DNA of 64,000 nucleotides from Lacinutrix sp. C3R15 (lineage in GTDB: Bacteria; Bacteroidota; Bacteroidia; Flavobacteriales; Flavobacteriaceae), in NCBI RefSeq assembly GCF_018860825.1, contig NZ_JAHKPZ010000012.1, positions 248,001 through 312,000 of the forward strand, written 5' to 3'. The position numbers and the translations under genes are program-made. The notes under the pieces were generated by a model. The model worked only from the letters and a program-made list of their open reading frames with translations, had not been told where the DNA came from and did no database searches. Position 1 is the first letter of the stretch. The number at the start of each line of letters is the position of its first letter. Below are positions 26,855 through 35,579 of the stretch, in pieces.

Positions 26855-27304
26855 TTAAACCATTGTATTTTTTTCGGTTAATAATTTTCTAAAAAAATAT
26901 ATCAGTCCGAAAATAGGAAAAACGATATCTAATCCTTTTGACCAACCAAATTGGAATAAATAAGTCGTTCTGAAATCATCTAAGTTAATATTTGCTAAAT
27001 AAAGTCCATAAATATAATTAATTGCAGCTATTACAATTGTGAGAATAAATGTTGTAAATATTAGAAAATATATTGTTTTGTTTTTAGGTATATCCTTTAT
27101 TAAATATTGATTATATAAAAAAATCAAAATCAAGAGTGATAAAATTCCTATAATAATATTCAATGAAAAAAGAACATATTCATTTTCTATTCTCAACTCC
27201 ACATTCAACCAAAGAAGCAATTGGGTCAATACGCTATATAATTTTTTAAAAATCAGATAGATTAAAACGCTTGATAAAGCTATTCGTATTGTTTTATTTT
27301 TCAT
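26855..27304 (-). CDS. Multi-pass membrane protein of unknown function
   Basis: A 149-residue, very hydrophobic protein with about four membrane segments (IALSSVLIYLIFKKLY, VLFSLNIIIGILSLLILIFLY, TIYFLIFTTFILTIVIAAINYIYGLYL, and GLDIVFPIFGLIYFF). The base composition is very AT-rich. It is bounded on the left by a partial attC-like element, and lone small membrane genes like this are common cargo of cassettes. No family is recognised. Function not assigned. Confidence 0.6.
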   Translation of the reverse strand: MKNKTIRIALSSVLIYLIFKKLYSVLTQLLLWLNVELRIENEYVLFSLNIIIGILSLLILIFLYNQYLIKDIPKNKTIYFLIFTTFILTIVIAAINYIYGLYLANINLDDFRTTYLFQFGWSKGLDIVFPIFGLIYFFRKLLTEKNTMV

Positions 27305-27430
27305 TAAAGTTGAATGTTGTCATATAGTGGGTAAATACAAAATAATTGGTGCAAGTAAAGAATCACTTGGCTAACTACTTAATTTAATCCATTTTTTATT
27401 AAATACAGAGGTTTTAACAAAGTAGAACTA

Positions 27431-29200
27431 CTATTCTTCGTCGTTTAAAATATCCTCTTTTATCTCTTTTTCTTTTACAATTACTTCTTTTACAGCCTCT
27501 TTTTTTGCCGTTTCTTTTAAAGCTTTAATAGAGTCTATTTGTTTTTGTAACTTTTCAATTTGCAAGGCCTCTTTATCTACAATAGGAATTGCTTTTATAG
27601 AGTCTAAAATCTTTTGAGCTGTTTCTACTGTTTTTGTTTCATCTACATAATAGTAGCCAATACCTTCACTTGCTCGCCAAGCTTCATTTAATTGGTCATA
27701 TACTGTTTTTTCCCATTGACTTGGGTGTTTTGCATCAATCCAAACCACATCTCTGTATTCGCTATCAATTAATGCTAAATCTGGAGTTGCAGAACCATCA
27801 AATTGCGAACTTTCATCACGAACAGCAGAAACAGTACCTAGAAAAAACATACGTTTTCTACCTGCAATATCTTTAATATATGGTCTAAATTCTACTGGTT
27901 TATTTACAGACCAATCATATTCTTTTCTTGATTCTATTACTTTTAAAGGCATAGCAGAAACTCCTGCATAACCTTGTTTTTTTGCAGCATGATCATAGTA
28001 ATATAGTGCATCTGTACCATCTGCAGGAACAAATACACTATAGGTTAAACTGGTACGCTCATCTCCTACTGGTTCTAATCCAAACCAATGATACAAACCA
28101 CTGTAAGCACTAATTTTTGTGTCTGAAAAATCAAAATCGGTTACAAATGGTTGTTGGTTTTGATCATTTGGTAAGTCTGGAATTTTAACAGCTGTTTCCA
28201 TATTCCAAGGTAGAGGATCACTAAATCCGCCAAGAAACTTTAAAGATTCTGCTTGTAAACGTGACACTTTTTCTGATAAGGTATTTTGCTTCGTTAAATA
28301 AGGGTATTTATGCATTTCTTCAGGAGAAATATAAGTTCCTTTACCTATTAAAATACGTTCGATATAATCGTTAAAATCGTGTTCTCCACTATCAACAACC
28401 ATAACTCCTCCAAAAGTTGGATACGGAAATAAGAATCCTTTCCATTTAATTAAGCTTACCACTTCTACCCATTGTCCAGCGTCGTCTTTCATATAAAAAG
28501 TATCACTTGGTTCAAAATTAAAAAGCATCCATGGATTAAAACGCTGTACTACTGCATTGTATGTGTTTCTACTAAATTTTAAAGATTCACCAATAGAAAA
28601 AGTTACAGCAATACGATTTTCACTAGAAAAACGCGGAAAAGGTGTTGTGCTAGATACTGCAAATACTTCTTCGGTATTATCACTCATTCCTTGCCACACA
28701 TATTTTTCGGTTGGTTGTATTGCCATGGTCCATTTATTTAAACCATCTACTCGTACTAAATGTGGTAAGGAAACGTCTTTGGTTTCACCAACACTTTCAT
28801 TAGCCATAGAAAATATATTACGTAAAGGCTGAATACGTTCGTTTTGTGTTAATGGTAATTCATTAATCTGTATTTTATTTAGATTATTAAAAACGTTGTA
28901 GGTTTTCATGTAATCGTACATTTTAAAATGCCATCCTACAAGATATAGTATTCCAAAAAACACAATCATCACTATTAAGGCTCCTATTTTTTTGCTTCCT
29001 GATACTGCGTTTCTAAATTTTCGTAATCCTAAAAAGAGTACGATTGCGCATAATAAAATTACAAAAATGTATTTTCTAAAAAATAGTAAAGCGGGTTGGT
29101 AATCGTCGCGTAAAACAATTAATGTAATAAGCAATATTAACGCAAGTACTATCACTCTTGTTTTTTGCTTTGCTCCTTTTTTCCAGTAGTTTTTAATCAT
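27431..29200 (-). CDS. Large membrane protein of the AAA+/coiled-coil cluster
   Basis: 589 residues from the chosen ATG at 29200; an in-frame ATG at 29254 would add 18 residues, but those lie over a repeat-like intergenic stretch. Three N-terminal membrane segments follow each other in the first ~115 residues (VIVLALILLITLIVL, YIFVILLCAIVLFLGL, IGALIVMIVFFGILYLVG). A large non-membrane domain of about 400 residues follows, with motifs YPTFGGVMVVDSGEHD and YSVFVPADGTDALYYYD. A charged, coiled-coil tail ends it. Not recognised. It is the last gene of an eight-gene run; the domain could face either side of the membrane. Confidence 0.65.
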   Translation of the reverse strand: MIKNYWKKGAKQKTRVIVLALILLITLIVLRDDYQPALLFFRKYIFVILLCAIVLFLGLRKFRNAVSGSKKIGALIVMIVFFGILYLVGWHFKMYDYMKTYNVFNNLNKIQINELPLTQNERIQPLRNIFSMANESVGETKDVSLPHLVRVDGLNKWTMAIQPTEKYVWQGMSDNTEEVFAVSSTTPFPRFSSENRIAVTFSIGESLKFSRNTYNAVVQRFNPWMLFNFEPSDTFYMKDDAGQWVEVVSLIKWKGFLFPYPTFGGVMVVDSGEHDFNDYIERILIGKGTYISPEEMHKYPYLTKQNTLSEKVSRLQAESLKFLGGFSDPLPWNMETAVKIPDLPNDQNQQPFVTDFDFSDTKISAYSGLYHWFGLEPVGDERTSLTYSVFVPADGTDALYYYDHAAKKQGYAGVSAMPLKVIESRKEYDWSVNKPVEFRPYIKDIAGRKRMFFLGTVSAVRDESSQFDGSATPDLALIDSEYRDVVWIDAKHPSQWEKTVYDQLNEAWRASEGIGYYYVDETKTVETAQKILDSIKAIPIVDKEALQIEKLQKQIDSIKALKETAKKEAVKEVIVKEKEIKEDILNDEE

Positions 29201-29249
29201 TGAAAATTTATTTTTCTCCCTATAAAGTGGGAATTTTATGTTATGTTTT

Positions 29250-29306
29250 GTCATTCCTACAGAGCAGGAATCTATTGTATTTTATGGATTCTGCATCCTG
29301 AACAGA
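29250..29306. repeat. Degenerate ATTCCT/AGGAAT intergenic element
   Basis: ATTCCT and AGGAAT (29253-29271) form a small hairpin, followed by GGATTCTGCATCCTG at 29286-29300. The layout resembles the dispersed CATTCCTgcnnnGCAGGAATC elements known between genes in many bacteria. It overlaps the upstream alternative start of the membrane protein gene. Confidence 0.4.
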
Positions 29307-29316
29307 AAACAAAGAA

Positions 29317-29850
29317 TTACAGCAACCCTTTATCTTTTAAACGTTCTCTTGCACTTTTGGCTTCTTCTTTACCATCTTCTTTTACTTCGTCAAACTCTTT
29401 TTCTACTTTATTAAAAGATTTTTCTCCTTTTTCTTTTAAATCCTCAATAAACCCCTTTCCTTTTTCTATCGTTTCTTGAAAAGCATCTTCAATAGACTCA
29501 CTTTTTTCATCAATTACTTCACTAGATTTAAATACTGCAGTTGCAACATAGGTTCCTATTAAAGTACCTACAATCATAGATGCAAATAAAGAAATAGTTG
29601 CAAGACCTATAGGAACTAAAAAACGCGTAACAACAATACCTATTAAAAATAAAAAAGTAATAAATACAATACGAAATAATAAAGATTGCTGGTACACAAA
29701 ACCTTTTTTATCTGTAGGTTTCATTTGCAACTCTTTTGAATTTAGTAGTTTATTAAAAAACCTATATACGCCATTTCCTTGTGATTCTCTCCAGTACAAA
29801 AGAATACCAAATAAAATGGAAGCGATAAATACTATTAGTTCTAGTGTCAT
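29317..29850 (-). CDS. Membrane protein with charged helical tail, AAA+ cluster
   Basis: A 177-residue protein. A membrane segment lies at the very start (LIVFIASILFGILLYW). Two more lie at about residues 57-105 (IVFITFLFLIGIVVTRFLV, IGLATISLFASMIVGTLIGTYVA). The last ~65 residues are a highly charged amphipathic helix rich in Lys and Glu (KGKGFIEDLKEKGEKSFNKVEKEFDEV). Such a tail may bind membrane or the coiled-coil partner. Not recognised. Forty-six bases separate it from the gene upstream, and it lies between two other cluster members. Confidence 0.65.
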   Translation of the reverse strand: MTLELIVFIASILFGILLYWRESQGNGVYRFFNKLLNSKELQMKPTDKKGFVYQQSLLFRIVFITFLFLIGIVVTRFLVPIGLATISLFASMIVGTLIGTYVATAVFKSSEVIDEKSESIEDAFQETIEKGKGFIEDLKEKGEKSFNKVEKEFDEVKEDGKEEAKSARERLKDKGLL

Positions 29851-29896
29851 GTTTTTGTTGTTTTAAAAAGACTTCTATAAAATTAGTCTAATTTCT

Positions 29897-31132
29897 TTAT
29901 ATATTGTTACTAATAGTTGCAATTACCCAATCTTTCATAGAGTCGTTCCAGGTTGTATAAGCTTTATAAAATGCTTCTTTATCATACCAATACAAGAACA
30001 ACACATCTTTAGGAGAAACATTAATAAGTAGTTTCCAGATTAAATCTTGGTGTTTTGCGTTTAATGATGAATGTGGTTGGTGTAATGCATCGTAAAATTT
30101 TTGATCTACTAAATCGTGAATTTTAAATGCATTGCTACGTTCTAATCTTTCTAAATAAATTTCTACACCATTTACGCGTTTTAAAGCAGCTGCATCTATA
30201 GTGTTTAGGTATCTTCTAAATAAAACATTGTCGTCTAAAATATCTTTTATAGGATGCCTTGTTTCTTGTAACTCTTGATACAGCATCATCTTTTTTACGC
30301 GACTATATTGTGGGTTTTTAATAACTTTTTCTAATGCACATTCAACAATTACATGATCGCGAAGTTTTTCCATGAGTTCTGGTTGCTCTATATGAAAAAT
30401 AATTACATCGTGAATGGTATCTTTTATTGCTTGTTTGTAGGTTTTAATATCTTCAAAAACCACAATTTCACTTATAAAATCTCTTAACACAAAAATACCA
30501 CCAAGTGCTCTTGTATAAAACGAACTTGTTTTAAACTCTAATGCTGGTACTTTTAAATCTCTATTACGTAAGTCGCCATAGGTTTTTGCTGAATTTAGTA
30601 GTTGTTGCTGTATGGTTTCGTCTATAAAATTATTACCTCTATTAAATTTTTCTATTAACTCAAGCTGCTCATTTTGTATATGGTATAAATTATTTATTAA
30701 ATGAAAATTAATAGAAATGGTATTATATTTAAGTACATCTAAAGGCTCATAAAACGCATCAATATGCTGATTAAAGTCTAAACAAATAGCACAATCTCTA
30801 GTGATATCGCTAATTTTTGCTCCATAAGTATTAAAAACAAGTTTCATCATTTCACGATCAAAAGAGTGGTATGGTATATATACTGGTTTTCCTTTTTGTA
30901 ATGGTGTAATGATAATTCCGTGCGGATTTGCATCACCATGATTTAGGTAATGCATATTCTTTTTTTCTGCTGCTATTTCTGGACTCCAACCCATACCATC
31001 AATAGAAAAACGGGTAAGCTTTGTTGCATCAAAGCCTAGTTTTACTAAACATTTGTTGTAACGTTCTACTAATTTCCCGCTTATAGGTATTAGCTCACTT
31101 TGGTATAAGTTGGCATCTTTTAATTTTTGCAT
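29897..31132 (-). CDS. Unrecognised soluble protein of the AAA+ cluster
   Basis: A 411-residue protein without a signal peptide or membrane segment. It has a conserved-looking N-terminal segment (FSIDGMGWSPEIAAEKKNMHYLNHGDANPHGIIITPLQKGKPVY) and a mainly helical rest. The pair of His residues in YLNHGDANPHG and the CAICLDF segment are notable, but no catalytic motif is certain. It lies 44 bases downstream of the Nudix gene. Function unknown; the steady linkage to an ATPase suggests a cytosolic partner. Confidence 0.6.
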   Translation of the reverse strand: MQKLKDANLYQSELIPISGKLVERYNKCLVKLGFDATKLTRFSIDGMGWSPEIAAEKKNMHYLNHGDANPHGIIITPLQKGKPVYIPYHSFDREMMKLVFNTYGAKISDITRDCAICLDFNQHIDAFYEPLDVLKYNTISINFHLINNLYHIQNEQLELIEKFNRGNNFIDETIQQQLLNSAKTYGDLRNRDLKVPALEFKTSSFYTRALGGIFVLRDFISEIVVFEDIKTYKQAIKDTIHDVIIFHIEQPELMEKLRDHVIVECALEKVIKNPQYSRVKKMMLYQELQETRHPIKDILDDNVLFRRYLNTIDAAALKRVNGVEIYLERLERSNAFKIHDLVDQKFYDALHQPHSSLNAKHQDLIWKLLINVSPKDVLFLYWYDKEAFYKAYTTWNDSMKDWVIATISNNI

Positions 31133-31153
31133 AACCCTTTCGTCCTTCAGACA

Positions 31154-31172
31154 CCTTCCCTTTAAAAAGGAA
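31154..31172. repeat. Short hairpin CCTTCC...GGAAGG between cluster genes
   Basis: CCTTCC and GGAAGG arms with a TTTAAA centre lie in the 44-base gap between the Nudix gene and the 411-residue protein gene. No long T run, so probably not a strong terminator. Confidence 0.4.
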
Positions 31173-31176
31173 GGAA

Positions 31177-31764
31177 TTATATATTATTAATTAAATTATG
31201 TATTTGCGCATATTGCAATAACATAATTGTTTTTGCATCCATTATGGTTTGATTGTTCATCATCTCTATAGCTTTAGCAAAAGAAACTTCTATTACTTCA
31301 ATTTCTTCGTTTTCACTTGCTAATCCTCCTCCTTCATTTACTTGCATAGCATCTGTATACTCTGCCACAAATAAGAACATTTTTTCGGTTACTGCTCCAG
31401 GAGAAGTATAAGCTTCAAGTACTTTTGTTGCGTTAGGTATTTTATAACCTACTTCTTCTTCTACCTCTCTAACAATACAAACTTCTGGTGCCTCATTATT
31501 ATCTATTGCTCCTGCGCAAACTTCTATAGACATGCCATCGTTTTTGTTATTTGCATAAGCAGGCATCCTGAATTGTCTGGTTAAAATAACCGTACTTTTT
31601 TCTTTGTTATATAATAAAACACAGGCTCCATCACCTCTATCATAACTTTCTCTAGAGATGCGTTTCCAGTTTCCATCCTTAAATTGAAAATCATAATCTA
31701 TTCTATTTAATGTTGCCCAATCATTAGAGAGTACTTTGTTTTGTATGTTTTTAAGTTTATTCAT
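31177..31764 (-). CDS. nudK: Nudix hydrolase, GDP-mannose pyrophosphatase NudK-like
   Basis: A 195-residue Nudix protein. The Nudix box is complete: GAIDNNEAPEVCIVREVEEEVGY (G-x5-E-x7-REVEEEVG), about residues 90-112. The N-terminal region (ISRESYDRGDGACVLLYN, VILTRQFRMP) and the late SPGAVTEKMFLFVAEYTD match the E. coli NudK type, which hydrolyses GDP-mannose and other sugar nucleotides; length is almost identical (191 in E. coli, from memory). Its presence inside the AAA+/coiled-coil run is unexpected. Confidence 0.85.
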   Translation of the reverse strand: MNKLKNIQNKVLSNDWATLNRIDYDFQFKDGNWKRISRESYDRGDGACVLLYNKEKSTVILTRQFRMPAYANNKNDGMSIEVCAGAIDNNEAPEVCIVREVEEEVGYKIPNATKVLEAYTSPGAVTEKMFLFVAEYTDAMQVNEGGGLASENEEIEVIEVSFAKAIEMMNNQTIMDAKTIMLLQYAQIHNLINNI

Positions 31765-31882
31765 TATGTTTTCGCGAAAGCGATATTTTAGTTTTGTCTT
31801 TTTTCTTCTAGTTTCTTTTTGAAAAAATAAGAATTCATTTTTCTCTTAAAATAAAAGGAAAGTAGAATGCTAATAAGTGTGT

Positions 31883-33838
31883 TTAATTACCAAAAGTTTC
31901 TCTAGCCTTTAAATCTATATTCATTTGGTTTACTCTAGCATCTACTTTACGTTTAAAGTCGGTATCTGCAATGGTTGCCACGTTATCTAAATAACGCACT
32001 ACTTCTTGTCTTCTTATTTCTGAAAAGTCTAAACCTTTCATATTAGCACGCATTAATTCTTGCAGCATATTATACTTGGTATCGTAATCTTTTTTAAAAT
32101 ATATTTCTGGATTTTCAAACCAATCTTCTTCTAAATCAAAATCGGTTAAACGAAGCGAAATGGCACTTTGAATATTACGTACATCACGAGAAGAAAAGAA
32201 TGGAAATATTTTTTGAATCTCCATATATAAATTAGCATAAAACAAATGATTATTTGTACTAAAGTGCTTTTCTACTTTATCATAGGCTTGTAAAACACGT
32301 TCTTCTGTAGGTTTGTTAGCAATATTTAAAATTTCTCCCATATTTTTTGCCAAACCTTGATCTTGCAAATAGCTATAATTTTCTGGACCTTGCATATTAA
32401 CAAAATCAGGCATGGTAGTATCTAGTTTACGCCACCAAAGGTGATCTTGGTCTAAAAAATCATGTTCTGTTCTTGCTCCATCAATTTTAAAACGCCCTTG
32501 CACGCGAGAAATAACTGCTTTATCTAACATTTCTGGAAGGTTGGTAAACAACCCAATAGAACTATTTCCATAATTTACTGCATAAGCGCCTTCTGTATAG
32601 CGTAAAAACACACCTATAACTTCTTTTACTCCTGCAGAAACCCCTTGTGTAGTACGTTCTTGTAAATTATTTTCGGCATCATCAATAGGTGCAAATATTA
32701 ATTTTGTTGGGTCTTGTAAAGGCTTCATCCATTCTACCATTTTTTCGGCAGAACCACCTTGAAAGGTACTAATTAAAGTGTCTGGCATTGGGTGAAACAA
32801 AAACGGAATATCTAAATGATCACAATGTTCTTTTAATCGTGTTGCAATGGCAGCAATAAGCATACTTTTTCCGGTTCCAGGAATACCATATCCCATAAAA
32901 ACAGGCATGAATCCGCCAAGTTCTTGAAATGGGTTTTTCTTTGCTTCAAAATCATAACTCAACATACGCTCTGTTAAACGTCTTGCAAAGTGTTTTGCAT
33001 CTCTATTACCAACAATTTGTTCAAACTGAATTTTATTAAACGCTTTACTTTTTGCTGTTCCTTGAAAAACATTATCCCAACCAGAAACTGCAAAATCGCT
33101 GTTTTCTAATTTATAGGTTCTATCTAAAATAGTTTCAGTATACTCTAAAGTACTTTTACGAAGTTGAATTTCATCAATTAAAGCTTCAAAATAAACTACT
33201 GTAAAGTCTATTACATCTTTATCTGATTTTATAATATCTGGATGCGCTAAATACTTATCATAATAAAACAGTTGGCAAGAAATTCCTTTTAAAGGAGAAA
33301 GTAAAGATACCTCTGGTATGCCAGCAAACTTCTGTTTCATAACCGATAAATCATCTGAAGCATGAGTTTTTAAATCATATAAAATTTTATAGGCTGTTGC
33401 AAACAGAAAATAGGCAGTTGCTGTGTGCATTTTACTTTCGTACTCTCGTTTTCCGCTAGTATCTAAAACCGATTTATTTTCAATTAAAGTAGACAAACCT
33501 GAAGCATCATAAAAGCTATCTTTTATCCAAACACCTAAGGTGATACCTTCTTGTACTGCGTATAAAGTTTGATTTAAAAAAATAGGAATTGCTACAGATT
33601 CTGGTAACAAACGCTTTTTTAGAGCTAAAATGGTTTTTGAAATTGAGGTAACTTGCACATTGCTTCCGTTATTAGCTCTAGATAGGTATAAAAGTATAGA
33701 CTCGCCTTTACCATTATCTTCTTTATTCTTTGCTCGTTGGCTTTGCTCCCATTGTACAGATTTTATATAGCTAGTTGCTTCATCACGAAGCATATCTAGT
33801 TCATTTTGTTTTATAGGGAAAGTTGAGTTGTGTTCCAT
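31883..33838 (-). CDS. AAA+ ATPase with an unusual Walker B, cluster core gene
   Basis: A 651-residue cytosolic protein. Residues ~1-270 are helical with no named domain. The AAA core follows: Walker A GYGIPGTGKSML (~316-325), Walker B LIFAPIDDAEN (~380-387, Asp-Asp instead of Asp-Glu), sensor 1 LFTNLPEMLD (~430) and a candidate arginine finger in SRVQGRFKI (~444). The last 200 residues form a second helical part. The TNLPEMLDKAVISRVQGRF string is close to classical AAA proteins (ATNRP...RPGRFD), suggesting a hexameric remodelling ATPase. Substrate unknown; the neighbouring coiled-coil protein is the obvious candidate. Confidence 0.8.
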   Translation of the reverse strand: MEHNSTFPIKQNELDMLRDEATSYIKSVQWEQSQRAKNKEDNGKGESILLYLSRANNGSNVQVTSISKTILALKKRLLPESVAIPIFLNQTLYAVQEGITLGVWIKDSFYDASGLSTLIENKSVLDTSGKREYESKMHTATAYFLFATAYKILYDLKTHASDDLSVMKQKFAGIPEVSLLSPLKGISCQLFYYDKYLAHPDIIKSDKDVIDFTVVYFEALIDEIQLRKSTLEYTETILDRTYKLENSDFAVSGWDNVFQGTAKSKAFNKIQFEQIVGNRDAKHFARRLTERMLSYDFEAKKNPFQELGGFMPVFMGYGIPGTGKSMLIAAIATRLKEHCDHLDIPFLFHPMPDTLISTFQGGSAEKMVEWMKPLQDPTKLIFAPIDDAENNLQERTTQGVSAGVKEVIGVFLRYTEGAYAVNYGNSSIGLFTNLPEMLDKAVISRVQGRFKIDGARTEHDFLDQDHLWWRKLDTTMPDFVNMQGPENYSYLQDQGLAKNMGEILNIANKPTEERVLQAYDKVEKHFSTNNHLFYANLYMEIQKIFPFFSSRDVRNIQSAISLRLTDFDLEEDWFENPEIYFKKDYDTKYNMLQELMRANMKGLDFSEIRRQEVVRYLDNVATIADTDFKRKVDARVNQMNIDLKARETFGN

Positions 33839-33910
33839 TTTTAATCTTCCTTGTTCGGTTAGCAGTATTCCGTTAGCATTTTTAGTAAAAGCAGATAGTT
33901 AGTGCATGTT

Positions 33911-34351
33911 TTAGTTTAATGTAAAATTATACAACTTTGCTGCTTCTTCAATTTCGGTATCTAAATTACCATCAAATTTAAAACTCTGGATCATCCAGGT
34001 ATCATTTGGTTTATAAAACTGAAATGTAAATCGAATTGGTTGTCTATCATACTTTACCAAATAGCTCTTCAAAATAAAACTATCTGCTAATTTTTTTTCA
34101 AGAATTAACTCTTTACCATAATATTTACCTACAAAATCTTCGTTTAATCCTTCTAACTGGCTCTTGAGTTGAATAATAGCGTCTGCCGACTTATTAATCC
34201 ATTTATTGGGTTTGTATAAATTATCAATTGCAATTGCTGCTCCTTTTTCTTTAAATTCTTTAAAAAACTGTTCTACAACTTCGTTTGGGTCATTTTGGGC
34301 TGAAGCTGAAAAGGAAATTAATAGTATGATAATTAGTATGCTTTGTCTCAT
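33911..34351 (-). CDS. Small exported protein of the AAA+ cluster
   Basis: A 146-residue protein with a clean signal peptide (SILIIILLISFSASAQ). The mature part (EVVEQFFKEFKEKGAAIAIDNLY to RFTFQFYKPNDTWMIQSFKFDGNLD) looks like an NTF2/SnoaL-like alpha+beta fold of about 125 residues; this is a pattern-level guess. It lies 72 bases upstream of the ATPase gene and 29 bases behind the 345-residue gene. It shows that the cluster has a periplasmic side. Confidence 0.6.
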   Translation of the reverse strand: MRQSILIIILLISFSASAQNDPNEVVEQFFKEFKEKGAAIAIDNLYKPNKWINKSADAIIQLKSQLEGLNEDFVGKYYGKELILEKKLADSFILKSYLVKYDRQPIRFTFQFYKPNDTWMIQSFKFDGNLDTEIEEAAKLYNFTLN

Positions 34352-34380
34352 TTCATTTGTTTTTTTTAGTTTTTTAAATT

Positions 34381-35418
34381 TTATTTTAATTCTGAAATTT
34401 GAATAGGTGCTTTGGCAAGTATATTCATTATTTCTGGTGTTTTATTGTATAGCAATTGAATTATTCTGTGTGGTGCAAATACGAAGCGTTGTTTAAAAAC
34501 AGCATCCCATTTTTGATACGTTTGTTTGCTAAAAAAACCTCCTTCTTGAAATTCGCTTTCAGACTTTAGCTCATCTATTTTAAAGGAAATGGCATAAGAG
34601 TTTAACGGAATGGTTTTACCTGCAATACCTTCTAGAATAGCGTGTGTTACTTTATTTTCATCTTTAGCAAAGACACTATGAATTGGCCCTAAATCTATTC
34701 TTTTAATGAATTTAGGATATACTTTTGGTAAACGTTTATCTATACCATAAGCCATGGTGTCTAAATGCATTTCTCTATCTGCAACGGTTTTTAGTGTTGT
34801 ATATATTTCGTCTTTTTCTTTTTGCGGATTACTACCATCATAATTAAAATACATATAGCATATAAATGGTCTGTTGTGTGACACATCATAAAAGCTCCAG
34901 CTTATCATATATTTTGCTGGTGCATTTTCTGGTGCTCCTAAAATTTTACCTTGTACAAAACGGTTGAAAATGTATTCTTTTTTTGCAGAAGTATAATATA
35001 CTATAGAAGCTGCTTGAAAAAGCTTTCGTTTAGATATTGGTTCTTTTTTATGTAATAAGGTATTTAAAAACTCTTTTTTTAAGGTTTCTACATCTGTAAG
35101 TTTACCTAAGTATTCTTCACGCAACTCTAAATCATTAAATAAATAACGAAACTCTAAGTAATTTGGAAAGCCAGAGTCTGTTAGGTCTACTTTCATGTTT
35201 TCTTCTTCATCATACATGTATTTTACACGCATGGCCTCAATAGAATACAGTAATAAATCACTGTACTGCTTGAACAAGAGAATTTCTTGCTGGTTTAATA
35301 TTTGATTTTGTTGCACAGCAACCAAGAGTTCTTTGAGTGCAAAGTCTACCATTTCATGATAGAAAACATATTGCTCTTTGGAGTCTAGTATTGCGGAATC
35401 TAAAGGTGTTACTATCAT
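34381..35418 (-). CDS. Unrecognised soluble protein of the AAA+ cluster
   Basis: A 345-residue protein without a signal or membrane segments. An N-terminal helical half (residues ~1-160, with EMVDFALKELLVAVQQNQIL) is followed by a mixed alpha/beta half with MISWSFYDVSHNRPFICYMYFNYDG and RFVFAPHRIIQLLYN. No catalytic motif seen and no family recognised. The gap to the coiled-coil gene upstream is 161 bases and contains the dispersed structured repeat at 35471-35570. Confidence 0.6.
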   Translation of the reverse strand: MIVTPLDSAILDSKEQYVFYHEMVDFALKELLVAVQQNQILNQQEILLFKQYSDLLLYSIEAMRVKYMYDEEENMKVDLTDSGFPNYLEFRYLFNDLELREEYLGKLTDVETLKKEFLNTLLHKKEPISKRKLFQAASIVYYTSAKKEYIFNRFVQGKILGAPENAPAKYMISWSFYDVSHNRPFICYMYFNYDGSNPQKEKDEIYTTLKTVADREMHLDTMAYGIDKRLPKVYPKFIKRIDLGPIHSVFAKDENKVTHAILEGIAGKTIPLNSYAISFKIDELKSESEFQEGGFFSKQTYQKWDAVFKQRFVFAPHRIIQLLYNKTPEIMNILAKAPIQISELK

Positions 35419-35470
35419 TTTTTTTGCTATTAGCTTATAGCTTTGTCTCTTAGTTTAAGGTTACGCTAAT

Positions 35471-35570
35471 GCTGCGTTAAGGATTGAACGGTTTGTTTGA
35501 GCTCCTCGCAGAGAGCGAGTAGTGAAAGCCTGACCCACTGAAGCTTTTTTTAGCGAAAGCGGGTGACGCT
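35471..35570 (+). repeat. Dispersed ~100-bp structured repeat, copy A
   Basis: The left end reads GCGTTAAGGATTGAA, then GGTTTGTTTGAGCTC, a variable hairpin (CTCGC/GCGAG), TGAAAGCCTGAC and an end AGCGAA..GGGTGACGC. Copy B at 56518-56612 has the same blocks in the opposite orientation. Short conserved blocks around a variable hairpin suggest a structured RNA or mobile palindromic element. It splits two cluster genes. Confidence 0.75.
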
Positions 35571-35579
35571 ATTATAATT

